From contig CM038042.1 of NCBI GenBank assembly GCA_021397845.1, forward strand, positions 35,350,418 to 35,414,417: a stretch of 64,000 nt of DNA, given 5' to 3'. This stretch comes from Areca catechu (taxonomy: Eukaryota > Streptophyta > Magnoliopsida > Arecales > Arecaceae). Shown piece by piece: positions 24,430-35,639 of the stretch (within the stretch, counting starts at the first letter, position 1; each line of letters opens with the position of its first letter). The notes beneath the pieces were generated by a model that was not told the DNA's origin, made no database searches, and saw only the letters and a list, made by a program, of their open reading frames with translations. The position numbers were made by a program, and so were the translations under genes.

Positions 24430-25976
24430 ATGATGCAGGTACAAAAAAGTTTTTGAAATACTTTTATTATTTTTATGGTCTAAAACCTAAACCTGCTTTA
24501 TTGAAAACTATTCTTTGACTATTCAAAAGTAGGTCTAATTTGTCTGAACTATAAGTAAATTTTTCAATAAAAGGTTTTATCTTTTCAAGTTCATTTTTGT
24601 ACTTAATATTTTCAAGTTCTAAATCTTTGTTTTTCTTTAAAAGATCATTATTAGAAATGACTTTCTTAGATCTTTTCAAAACTTCATTCTCTATTGACAA
24701 AGCATTGTTTTTCTTTTCAAAACATCCAATTTATAATTCAAGTCATTAACTTCATTTAGCAAAGAATTGTTTTCAAGAGAAAAACTATTTGCATGCTTTT
24801 TCAACTCTGTATTTTTCAGTTAAAATCAGTTTATAATCATGCATAAGTTTATCAAAAGCATTTCTAAGCTCATCAAATGTAAAGTCAATTTTGGTATCGA
24901 AATTTACCTCATCATTGTCTTGATGTGCCATTAAACAAAGATTTGCAACTTCGGTCTGCTCTTCTTCAGAACTGGAGTCTTCACTGTCACTTTAGGTGGC
25001 CATCATTGCCTTCTTTCTTAATTTCTTCCTAGATTTCTTAAGGAGAGAATCGAACTTGTAGTATCTTGGCTTATTGCATTCGAAGCATGTAGGTATTTCC
25101 TTCTCCTTTTCATTATCTTTTTCTTTCTCTTTCTTTTTCCTTTGATTGATATTTCTTTTTGTAAGAAAATTTGTTCCTCTTCATAAATTTTTGAATTTTC
25201 TTGCAAGGAGGGCTTCTTCACCTTCATCATCATCTTCTTCTTCACTCATATATTGAGGATTCTTCTTGTATGTTCGACTTAAAAGCGATCCCCTTCTTCT
25301 TTTTATCCATGTTTATTGATTTTGTTTCAGATTAAGCTCATAAGTCATGAGCGATCCAACCAGCTGCTCTAGAGGTAGTTTGTCAATATCCTTGGCTTCT
25401 TGAATTGCAGTCACCTTCGGATCCCACGATGTTGGAAGTGATCTGAGGATTTTATTTACAAGATCAGCGTTAGACATTACCTTTCCAAGACTTCTCATTC
25501 CATTACAATATTTGTGAATCTTGTGTACATATCAGTGATAGACTCATTAGGTTCCATTCGGAACATCCCATATGTGTGCACTAACATGTTTACTTTAGTA
25601 TTTTTCACTTGATCGGTACCCTCATGTGTAACTTCAAGTATGTCCCATATTTTTTTAGCAAAAGTGCATGTAGATATCCTATTGAATTCACTAGGATCTA
25701 ATATATAATAGAGGGGATTCATTGCCTTGGCATTGATCTTGAATTGCTTAATGTCATTTTCATCCCAATCCTCTTTAAGCTTTGGGATGGAAACACCATT
25801 AACCACTACTGAAGGAATATGAGGACCTTTATCTACCACTCTTCATAAATTATAACCAATAGAATGCATATAAATTCGCATCCTAATTTTTCAATATGTA
25901 TAATTGATCCATTAAAAAATGAAGGTCTATTTGAGGCTTGACCCTCAACTACGCTAGTACCAATTGGGGCTGCCAT
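24430..25976 (-). pseudogene. Sirevirus-type Gag with coiled coil
   Basis: The start is taken at the ATG at 25974-25976, which begins MAAPIGTSVVEGQ just after the primer site. Core matches include KLKEDWDENDIKQFKINAKA, FAKKIWDILEVTHEGTDQVK and LRSLPTSWDPKVTAIQEAKD. The zinc knuckle at about 25050-25095 reads CFECNKPRYYKFDS, with its His and last Cys lost. A charged coiled coil follows at 24473-24700 (DLELENIKYKNELEKIKPFI). Long coiled-coil Gag proteins are typical of Sireviruses. Confidence 0.75.
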
Positions 25977-26019
25977 CAATCTTTACTCAAGGTGGTAAAG
26001 TCTATATACTGAGAATAGG

Positions 26020-26031
26020 GCTTTGATACCA
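26020..26031 (-). other. Primer-binding site, initiator-Met type
   Basis: The minus strand reads TGGTATCAAAGC two bases from the CA end of the LTR at 26034. It is a perfect copia primer site. Confidence 0.85.
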
Positions 26032-26033
26032 CT

Positions 26034-27649
26034 TGTTGCCCAGTAAGCAACCCAAGGGGGGGATGAATTGGGTCTCTAAAAATTAAAATTACTTTACTTG
26101 AAATAATGTAATGCAATCCAATTTAATAAAAAAATAAGCAAGGTACTATGAATTCAATTGTAATGCTCTAAAACAAAAGTGCAACGAAAATAAAGAGCAA
26201 TAAATAAAAAGCAAGAATAGAGATTAATCAACCACAAAGATCAAGAGATATAGTGGTTCGGTGCTATCCAATGCACCTACATCCACTCCCCAAGATTTTC
26301 TTGGAAATTCACTATAATCACACCCGATTACAGTTGATTAGTTTTGTGGGCTCACTAATCAAAAACCCAACTTATTTTACAAGGCCATAAGTCAAACTCC
26401 ACTTGGTTTTACGGGCTAACTAAGAACCTAATTGGTTTTCAAAGGCTAACCAATAACCTCCCTTGGTTTTTTGGGCTAACCAAGAACCTAAGTGGTTTTG
26501 CAGGCTAACCACCAACCTAATTGGTTTTCAAAGGCTCACCAATATCTCCCTTGGTTTTTTCATAGGCTAACCAAGAACCTTTACAACAAATAAAGATTTG
26601 AAGTAAAGTAACAAAATAAGCTTTCTAAAACAAAGCGGGTATCTCTTTGAAACTCGATGTAAAGATGCTTTGAACTTATTGAAGCCTCTTGAATGCTCAA
26701 GAATGGATGATCTTCAATGTTCTTGAAGGCTCTTGAATGCTTGGAGGCTTGCTTGTGCTTGAAAGTGGTTGAATCTTTAATGAATAGGAGTTAAAACTCT
26801 CTTTTCTTCTCTCTTATCAAAACTCTTCAATGGTCTTCAATAATATTCAATAATTATCAATTTGATTTGATTTGGAGCATATAAATACTTTCCCAAGACC
26901 TCAAATCCCGTTTCTAGCATTAGACTTGAAAAACTAGCCATTAGAGGGCAAAATGGGTGAGTTCTATGTTTGAAAAACTAGCCGTTACTGTTCTCATAAC
27001 TCCATGTGTCGACATTTCAGGCTGTGAGTCGATACATAAGGTCGACACTTGAACTTCTTGAGTTGACACCCAATTCAAATATTTCCAATCTGGTTCTCTG
27101 GAAATCTTAGATGTGTCGACACTTACTCAGTTGAGTCGACACTTTGAGTCGACACCTTGCTTCCATGTGTTGATATTTTAGCAGTTCTTCAATTTTAGCA
27201 AGTTCTGTGGCTTGAAAATCTCGGCAATATGTTGATCCATGTGTCGATACTTTGAATCGACACTTCAGGTTCATATGTTGACACTTCAACTGTGCCAACT
27301 GAAACATTCTTGCGTATCGACCTAAGTCGACACTTTAACTTACATGTGTCGATACTTGGTGTCATGTGTTGACACTTTGAGTCGACACTTCACTGAATTC
27401 TTCACAGAAAAGTCTGAACTTAAGCTGAAACAAATTTCTACTTAACTCATTTATCCAATCAAGCAAATATTGAGTTTCCAAGTCCTCTTTGAGCAATCCT
27501 TTTCATCCAAACTTGGTTTCTTCAAACAAACAAGCTTCTTCAAAATTGTGAGCACCTTTTTCAACAAAAACACACTTCAAAGAAATTATTAGCACTCAAC
27601 TTATACTTAACCATTTTGCTTATCATCAAAATCAATAATGGAGTCAACA
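26034..27649 (-). repeat. 5' LTR of the Sirevirus-like element
   Basis: On the plus strand it starts TGTTGCCCAGTAAGC and ends GGAGTCAACA. It contains two families of short repeats. At 26340-26590 units of about 36 bp alternate TTGGTTTTNNNGGCTAACCAA. At 27000-27400 there are many copies of GTCGACACTT, including the palindrome GTGTCGACAC at 27113-27122. Confidence 0.8.
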
Positions 27650-28036
27650 CAAACCCCCCTTTTTTTGATCTTGATCTTGATGTTTAGGTACCTAACCTTA
27701 AGAGATTCAATCTAGAAGGAGATTTGATGCTTGCCAGTGGTGAGGGCTAATCCTTTTTCTCTTCACTCTAATTTTGGTCAAAACTCCACATGAGTTAACC
27801 CATCCAACTTGCCTTCTCTTTGAGTTGACTAGATTGGTGATGATGTGGCTCTATGTTTACACCCTTCTTGCACTCTTGTCATAATCGAGTCTTATCTTTC
27901 TCTCCGAGTTGACCAAATTGATGATGATGTGACTCTATGCATACACCCTTCTTGCACTCTTGTCATAACTGAGTTTTATCTCTTAAATGGATTGGATCTC
28001 CATGATCCTTAATGCCTCTCCCTTGCTACTTCTTAT
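27650..28036 (-). other. 3' tail of a second Sirevirus copy with PPT-like tract
   Basis: Directly outside the 5' LTR the minus strand reads ATCAAAAAAAGGGGGG then TTTG before the LTR start TGTTGACTCC. That is a polypurine tract, expected before a 3' LTR, not a 5' LTR. Farther right is a tandem duplication of about 100 bp (27810-28000, sharing ACACCCTTCTTGCACTCTTG). I infer this is the 3' untranslated end of a second element that shares the LTR. Confidence 0.5.
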
Positions 28037-28859
28037 TTGCTGCCCACTCCAGTTTTTTTGACTTTGGATTTATCAGTGCATTCTAACCCACAAAGGGGTG
28101 CTATCATTCGAGGCAGCAAGTTTGGACCCATGTTGGATGATTGGAACCAGTTGTGGCTTGATGCCAAGCTGGTGTTGAGGCAAGTAAGCAATGGACCCCC
28201 TGTGGTTAGAACCTCCATGAGTTTAGAGCCTAACTCAAGTGCTCTTCGGTTGTCCACTTCTCCTCCCATAGACCTGCATGCCCCTAGCTATCTCTCAGCA
28301 AGTGAATTATCAGGTTTTTGCTATTCTACTCTCATTGATCTTCCAAATGCAACTGATGGCCTTATATCTAATTATCTTTCCCTTACTATTGAAAGGCCTA
28401 GCATCCCTGCTTCTATATCTAGAAATCTTGAAGTGCCCAAACCTGGAGTCTTTTCAAGCTAATTAACATTCCCTCACCCTCTCTTCCCCTCCCTAAACTA
28501 GAAACATCCAAAGGGGTCCATCGACCCAAAGTACATTTAGTTGTTCTAGAAGCCACTACTAATCTATCTCTATGGGTAGGAGGAGAAAATCTAATATCGA
28601 CTTAGTAAATCATCGCTTGTCTTTTAAAAATCAAGATGGTTCCTCTACTTCAAATCTAGAAACTTTGCCCTTGCACTTACTTTCTCCTAAGACTCTCTTA
28701 TCATGGGCTAAACAATGTGGCATTGCAATTCAAGATGAGGAGGTTGATGATGTTATTCAACTTTTAAACTGGAGTTGGATAATTATGATTAACCTTGGTT
28801 TTAGAGTAACTCTTTCTTCTATTATTTCTATATCGATCATGTCTCCACTAATAGTATAG
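28037..28859 (+). pseudogene. Possible LINE ORF1 remnant
   Basis: Two open frames (28037-28462 and 28572-28859) lie directly upstream of the LINE endonuclease, where ORF1 should be. I see no zinc knuckle or RRM-like motif. The first contains NPQRGAIIRGSKFGPMLDDW, the second begins MGRRRKSNIDLVNHRL. Assignment rests on position only. Confidence 0.35.
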
Positions 28860-28995
28860 TTTTTTCCTCCAATTTACCTGGTGCTTTGATTCTTACTTAA
28901 ATTTTAATGAATTTCTATTCTCTTTGAAGCTTCTCTTTTCTTAACTACTAAATGTTTCACTTCTCTTCATGTTTTTTTATTATACCAATATATTA

Positions 28996-31013
28996 TCTTA
29001 ACTTGGATTAATGTCCGAGGCCTTGGTAACCTTACCAAGCATAGGGTTATTAGGGATATGATATACTCTTTAAGATGTTTTGTTATGGGACTTTAAGAAA
29101 CTAAGCTTGCTACTACTCCCCCTTCATTGCTCAGATCCCTTTTGGGAGGCTTAATTGATTCTTAGTCTTCAATGGATACTCCTAGCTCCTCAGGTGGTAT
29201 CCTTAGTTGGAATTCTGCTAGATTGAACCTCATAATGACTGTGACCAAATCCTAATCAATTTACATTTAATGGTTAGATAGGGTTATTAACAAGCCTTGG
29301 TATCTCACTATGGTTCATGGACCCATTGATCATAGTCTCAAATATGACTTCTGGCAAGAACTGAGAGACATTTGTTCTTCCCTCAATGCTCTTTGAGTGA
29401 TTAGAGGAGACTTTGATGCCCCTTATAGACTATTTGAATGAAATGATAATCCTTAATCCTCCATCATTACTTTGAGCTTTCTATCACTCATTTGGTCTCT
29501 TAAATTTATTGATCTACCTTTAAAAGGAAGGAAGTCTACTTGGAGTAATTGTAGAGAACTTCCAATTTTTGAAATTGATCGCTTCTAATTAGGAATGCAA
29601 ATCAAGTGGTACTTGCTAACTCCTTTGATCATGTACCCATTCTCCTCAATTGTACCTTGCACATTTTTGAATGTGGATGTTCAAATTTGATAGAAGCTAG
29701 CTCAATCATAGCTCCATTCAGGAAACTATTTGCCAAGCCTGGTCTGCATTCCCCTCCTCCGATGATAATGCTAAAAATTTAGTGTTAAAGTTGAGGGGTA
29801 CTAGAAATGCACTCAAATCTTGGAGCACCAAGATTTTTGCAATAGAAAAAATAAAAAAAAATGAACTTCTCTATAATATTCAGCATCTTGATTTTAAGGA
29901 GGAATCAAGCTCTCTATCAAAAGCTAAATTTGATGATCAACTTTCTCTTAAAAGGGAACTCTATCAAATCCATTGAGAACATCTATTGGAAGCAAATATC
30001 CAAAATTTGCTGGTTGAAGGAGAGTGACAATAACTCTTGTTTTTTCTTTTTTTAATAAAATGGCATCTTTTAGAAAAAAATTCAACCAGATCATCAGTAT
30101 TAATTAGAAGAATTAAATCTACTATGATTGAGGATATTAAAAAAACTTTCACTTTATACTTTAAAGAGCTCTTCTCCTCTTTGAAAGAAGGGCCTTTAGA
30201 CATTTGCTAGAATTTTCTTTATCCTCAACCTTTTCTTAAATTGCAATCTCTTGAGACATCTTTTGCTTTGGAAGAGGTTAAGCTGACTATCTTTACGTTT
30301 AAGGAAGACAAGAGTCTTGGTCCTGATGGTTTCTCTATGTATTTCTTTCAATCTTTTTGGAACTTAATTTTCAAAGAGTTGTTTGCTCTCTTTCAATAGT
30401 TATATGCTTCCAATCTAAATCTTTCTAAATTAAATTATGCCTTGCTTGCATTGATACCCAAGAAGGAAGCTACAGCTCTATTATCTAATTTTAGGCCCAT
30501 TAGTCTTGTTCATAGTTGGATTAAAATAGTCTCCAAGTACTTGCTAATTGGCTGCAAGCTTTCATGAACTCTTTGGTAGACCATGCTTAATTGGCCTATG
30601 TCAAAGAAAGGTCAATTTTGGATAATATTTTTTATATGCATGAAGTGTTTTGTCAAACTAGAAAGTCTTTTATCTACAAACTGGATTTTAGTAAAGCATT
30701 TGATAAACTTAATTTGAGCTATTTACTTAGGCTCTTTAACTATCGAGATTTTTCCCAAATGGCTGAATTGTTTGGAGAACATTATTTTTTCTTCTAAGGT
30801 GACAGCTTGCATCAATAAGGAAGCGAGTGATTGGATCCATTGAAGTATAGCATTTAGCAAGGTGATCCCTTATCTCCTTATATCTTTATCCTTGCTATGG
30901 ATACCTTGGCCAAACTTCTTAATAAAGTAGTTGAATCTAATCTCTTTATTGGTCTTGGTAATCTCTAGTCCACAGGAGGTACTAAATTACTTCAATTTGT
31001 TGATGATACCATT
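28996..31013 (+). pseudogene. LINE ORF2: endonuclease and RT N-terminal part
   Basis: The AP-endonuclease-like domain starts with TWINVRGLGNLTKHRVIRDM, then VMGL*ETK and VIRGDFDAPYR, the usual L1 EN landmarks. RT begins near 30440 with ALIPKKEATALLSNFRPISL, then LAYVKERSILDNIFYMHEV and YKLDFSKAFDKLN. It ends at LLQFVDDT, the catalytic FxDD box, where element B has inserted. ORF2 nicks target DNA and primes reverse transcription there. Stops show it was decaying. Confidence 0.75.
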
Positions 31014-32362
31014 TGTTGCCGCCAAGATTGTCATGTCCCGTAGCTACATCGGTGTCGGAGTGTGCTCCTCCTGCTGCCCGCAGCTCTCGGTTCTCGGATC
31101 TCCTCGCTGGGTGAGGTCGCCTTGTTGCCCGATGGTCCTCCGCTCCTGGACCTGCGAGACAACGGTTAGAGACCCGGGCCGGGATTTCTGGCGGGGGCAC
31201 TCCAACGATCAAGTTAGTGATCATCCAGGGGAATAGATTCTCCTGGTCGGGCCCCTCTTGATGGACTCCGCTCTAGGAGGAGTGTAAAATGTGGGTGAAG
31301 GTGAAAACGTTGCCGAGGGAGAATGATAGCGAGGACAGAGGGATGCTCTGTTCCTTTTCCTCTCCTTGTATCCCTCGCTTTCTCCTCCACTGTGATGGTA
31401 GTGGTGCTTCGCCCTCTTGGTCGGGCTTGCGCTTGTACTTGTGGTGATGGTGGTGGTGCCGTCCCCTCTTGCTGGTGGGGGTTGCACTTCTTTCTCTTTT
31501 TTTTTTCTCTCATCTGTCTCTCGGAGTTGTTGTGTGTGTTACTTCTGGATTTGCTGTGAACCAGGTTACCGTTCGGCGCTTGTCTCAAGATCCCCGCCGG
31601 GATGTCAGGCGCATGCGGTGGTGTCCCGAGAGACCTTTCCTTATTCATGATAGGGGGCATTGTCAGGTGCTCCGACACTCCTCTTGGTTACCTCATTCTG
31701 AGAAATTTGGGGGTGCTTCGAATGGCGAGCCACCGCCCGTGGGATTCGAATCCCCAGATTGGTGTAACTGGCAGTCGTAGGTGGTCAGTACATCCTGGAA
31801 AGTGCTTCAGTGCAATCCTCGGATGGCTCTCCGGTGTTCTGGTCTGGTGAAGACCTCGTCCGGACTGGGGCCGAGCTGGGACGGCATGACTCGCTCCGAC
31901 CTCGACATTACGAGCTCGCGGGGGTGCCTCGACGGAGGAGGGTGGAAGGAGGACCCAGTCCAGAGGGCACGTGCTCGGAGAGGCTCCACATCGGTGGGTG
32001 AGCTCTTAGCTCAACCTCGGTTGCAAGGCACTAGCCTCCGAGGGTCTCGCTCTGGAGGGCGGAAGGCGGACCCGGTACAGAGGGCGTGCGCTCAGAGAGG
32101 CTCCACATCGACGGGTGAGCTCGTGGCTCGACCTCAACCGCAGGGCACTAGCCTCCGAGGGTCTCGCTCTGGAGGGCGGAAGGTGGCTCTGACCTAGGCG
32201 TCGAGCTCATGAGCTCAACCTGGCGGAGGACTGAGCTCGGCCTGCTGTTCTAAAAGAGCTCAGCTCGGCTCGGTAATGGAATATGGGCTGGAGATTTGAC
32301 GCGGCATCTTTTCTCGATGTGGCGTCCGTCGGTTCTTCCACATCAGCGATCCTGTCACATCA
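31014..32362 (-). repeat. 3' LTR of element B
   Basis: Pairs with 39276-40732. It includes a GC-rich tandem array of about 117 bp units marked by AGGCTCCACATCG (about 31981 and 32098), giving two copies against three in the other LTR. That accounts for the 108 bp length difference. Frames at 31214-31850 are not genes. Confidence 0.85.
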
Positions 32363-32378
32363 TTTGCCTCCCACTCCC
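32363..32378 (-). other. Polypurine tract of element B
   Basis: The minus strand reads GGGAGTGGGAGGCAAA directly before the LTR start TGATGTGACAGG. It establishes that the left LTR is the 3' LTR. Confidence 0.7.
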
Positions 32379-32898
32379 GAGGCTCGTTAGTGCGCGGTGC
32401 TCGGGTCGAAGGGAGTAATTACGGTGCTGAGTGGAAAGGAGAAAATCTGGTGTGGTGATGGCCATGATTGCTGGCACTTCCGGGGCGGCCCTGTAGTCCA
32501 ATACGGGGATGCCATGTGGCCACGTCCGAGGAGCAGTTAATGTGGGCATGGAATTCAGAGCGGCCGGGATGCCATTCTCATCGATGGGCGGCACGTGGCA
32601 CGATTTTGTTGGCAGAGAGTCTGAACTGGTACGACTCCATCAGGTCATTTCAAAATGAAAAGAGGACCTTACCTGAACCATCTATTCTTTTTGAATTCTT
32701 CGTGCCTGCTGTCACCACGCCCAAGCTTCCTCCTTCTTCCAGTTCCCCCGAGTTTTCTAAAGGAACAGGTTAGCTTCTTCTTCCTCCTCCTCCCCCTGCT
32801 AGGATAGAGTTTTTTCTTTCGGGCCTGGGGTCTTCTCTTGGGTTGAGTCTTCTTCCCGGTCTTCCATTTTGTGTTCTTCCTTTCCTTTGTCCTTGAGG

Positions 32899-35363
32899 AT
32901 GTCCTGTTTCAGTCCGAGCTTCCACCCCTCTACTGATCAGGATGAGGCCGGTCCTTCCAAGAAGAGGTTGGCATCTTCTTCTTCTTCTTCTGATGGAGAG
33001 GGAGGCGTAACCCGCTTCGAGCTCAGTAGGAGGCATCCTCCCAGTCCAGTATTCATCAGGGAACCGGGATCTAGCCCTTCTTCGCCTCCTTCTTCCTCTT
33101 CTATTCCTGTCCCTGAGTCAATCCGGTCCACAGGTCCTGGTGGGGTCGCTTCGACGATCACTGCCGGGGACCTGAGGACCATCCGAGATGTCTATGGCAT
33201 CCCGGCTTCCGTCCGACTTACAGTCCCTCATCCGGGGGAATGGATCACTTCTAATGGCCTGGGCCGTCTTGCCTTCTACGAGGAGACCTTCTTCGGGGGT
33301 CTCCGGTTTTCCTTCCATCCTTTCTTTCTATCAGTCCTAGACAATTATCGTCTGGTCCCGGCGTAGCTGGTGCCAAATGCTATTAGGGTCATTTTCTCCT
33401 TCATTGTGTTTTGTCACCTCCACGGGTTCGTAGCCCGATTTTCTTTGTTCAGGGCTTTCTTTGCCCTAAAGCGCCACCCAACCGAGGATGGGTGGTGGTC
33501 CATGTCTTCCTGCCCGAAGGGCATCAGGTTTGAGCTTCCCTTTTCCATCAGGGGATGGAAGAGCAAGTTTTTCTTTGTTAAGGTCGAGGGGGTCGATTGG
33601 ATCTGGAGCAATCCGGATTAGTCCCCCAACCAAAATTCTGTGGTCAATGCGGCTAACCGAGATGATTACGAGCAGCTCCATACCATCCAGATTCCTTCCC
33701 TCAAGGTCGTGTTGTCTGAGCAGAACCTTACCGACTCTAGGATCAACCCGACGGATGGGTTGGGTGAGTTCGACCTGAACTTTTTCTTTTCTTTTGTTCT
33801 TGCACCTCTTGCATTATTTCTCCCAGGCTCTAACTGTTGTGTAATTTGTATGCAGGTATGATCTTCTCTGAGAGTGGTCTTCTGGCCATCACCAAGAAGA
33901 GGCCGCTGACCGGGCTGGCCAGGGAGCCTGCTTCCAGGCAGGTCCGGAGTAAGAGTGCATCTACGACCGCCCCACGGTGGTGATCGGTCTGAGCTTGACT
34001 GCCCCAGCTGGTCCGAGTTCAGAGGTGCCATGCGCTGCTCCCATGCCGGTGGAGAGGGCAGCTTTCATGGTGCCAAGCCCAGTCTAGCAGGCCCTCGCTA
34101 TAGAGCCCGAGGTGGTAGTCCGGGCGAGGGCTTCCGCTGCTGCCGCTGTGCCTCGCGATCCTCCGAGTCCACCCGTCGCCGCTATCATGGGTGGGGAGAC
34201 TCGGGCTGCGCCCAGCACCTCGATAGAGGTGCCACCTGCACCGATGCTGACCTCCCAGCTTGCCCCCCGGGATTCTTTAGCCAGTGGTGCAAGGCCGCCA
34301 GCTCACGGAGAGAGCCGGAGGGAGGATGCACGATGCCATCTTCCCTTCAGGATGGGGCCGGAGAGCTCAGTACTTCGGAGCCCCGAGCTAGCCGAATACA
34401 CGATGGATTTCTCCATCCAGGCATGCAATCAGCAGGAGATGGCTGGGATGCGGGTGACCGATGTCATCCGCACCCTCTTCTCTCAGCTGTACTCGGTAAG
34501 CCGCCTTTACTTCTCTTTCTCTTCTCTTTTCTCTTTCTTTTTTTTCTCTTTTTTTCTGCTAACTTCTTTTCATGGTGCAGATTGGTGTCGAGGCCCTATT
34601 CATCAAGGGCCACTACCAAAGCTGGGAGCATCTCGAGCGGCAACAGGCCACCGAGATCGAGTCTCTCAAAGTCAACCTGAAGGGGAAGGCTGGGGTGTAC
34701 GGGGTACTTTAGCAAAAGGTCAAGGACCTTGAGAGGGAGCTCGTCGATGCTGACGGGCGAGCAAAGGGACTCCTGATGGATCGTGACCTGGAGTGGATTC
34801 GTTCAAAGAAGGCAATCGACGACCTCTCCATTATCGAGAAAAAGCTCAACTGGTACAGTGCCGAGGCCGACCGGCACAAGGAGACCACCCAAGCTGCTCA
34901 GGCAGAACTGGCAGCTGTGAAGGAGAAGCTTGTCATGGCTGAGAAGGCGGCAGAGACGACTGCCAACTCGATGGAAAAAGCCAGGCTGGAGGCCGTCGAG
35001 TCGAAGAGGGTGGCCGTTGAGGCCACGAAAGGTGCTGAGGATGCCGTCGCTAGGTTCAAGGCCTCAGAGGACTTCATCACTGAAATCCAACAGATGGCAT
35101 CGGATTCCTTTTATAAGGGATTCATGTACCTGCATGGTCGGGTCGAGGCGATTATTCCTGACAAGAATCACAGTAGCCTCAGGTACCCTTCGGCCACGGA
35201 GGAGGAGGCTGATGAGGAGGTCATCGCGGGAGGCACGGACTCAGAGCCTTCGAGACCAGCCGAGGGTGATCCTACCGAAGTCGGGGCAGCCCAACCGGGG
35301 ACTTCTGAGGGCAAGAGCTCCCGGCCTCAGGACCCAACGGGGAGGCCAGGCAGGGCGGAGTGA
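32899..35363 (+). pseudogene. Antisense additional ORF of B: Transposase_28-like, two introns
   Basis: Best preserved antisense gene in the window. The ATG at 32899 is chosen because it aligns with the start in element A. Exon 1 has a Ser-rich leader, then TAGDLRTIRDVYGIPASVRL, FHPFFLSVLDNYRLVP, KRHPTEDGWWSM and GWKSKFFFVKVEGVDWIW, resembling Pfam Transposase_28 (PF04195). Two TAG codons (33367-33369 and 33619-33621) interrupt it. Intron 1 is 33764-33855 (GTGAGT...TGCAG) and intron 2 is 34496-34580 (GTAAGC...GTGCAG). Exon 3 is a coiled coil with one TAG near 34710, then FKASEDFITEIQQMASDSFY and an acidic tail. An AATCAATGAA motif follows the stop. Molecular function is unknown. Confidence 0.7.
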
Positions 35364-35639
35364 CCCTTTTTACTCCTTGCTTCATTTTGTACTTTCATTT
35401 CTTGTACTCAGTTTGGGTCACCCGGTATGTCGGGGGCCCAGAAGACACTTGTCTTTGTGTTTAATCAATGAAGTGAAACCCGAGTTTCTTTATCATTTGT
35501 TCTCTTTGCTTTTTTTTTTCTCTCTTTCATCTCCTCTCTTCTTCTCTCCCTTTTCTCTCTCTTCTTTTTTTTTGTATGGGGAGATCAGAGAGAAGGACTG
35601 CACCTTGCTTAGGGGGACAAGTTGTAACACCTTCGAGCC

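Larger units (their letters stand above)
21150..27649 (-). mobile_element. Sirevirus-like Ty1/copia retrotransposon, 3' truncated
   Basis: Minus-strand element with 5' LTR (26034-27649), primer site, a long gag with coiled coil, protease, integrase, reverse transcriptase and RNase H in copia order. Coding sequence ends near 21150 with the usual RNase H tail, and no 3' LTR follows before gypsy sequence begins at about 21060. Gag sequence, the long gag coiled coil and LTR character (starting TGTTGACTCC, ending TTACTGGGCAACA on the minus strand) fit the Sirevirus genus. Numerous stops make it inactive. Confidence 0.8.
28037..31013 (+). mobile_element. L1-type LINE, 5' part
   Basis: Plus-strand non-LTR retrotransposon interrupted at 31013 by element B and resumed at 40733. 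The portion 28037-28870 holds two open frames that may be ORF1 remains. ORF2 endonuclease begins near 28996. Many stops are present. The 5' boundary is uncertain because the sequence before it belongs to the Sirevirus tail. Confidence 0.7.
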
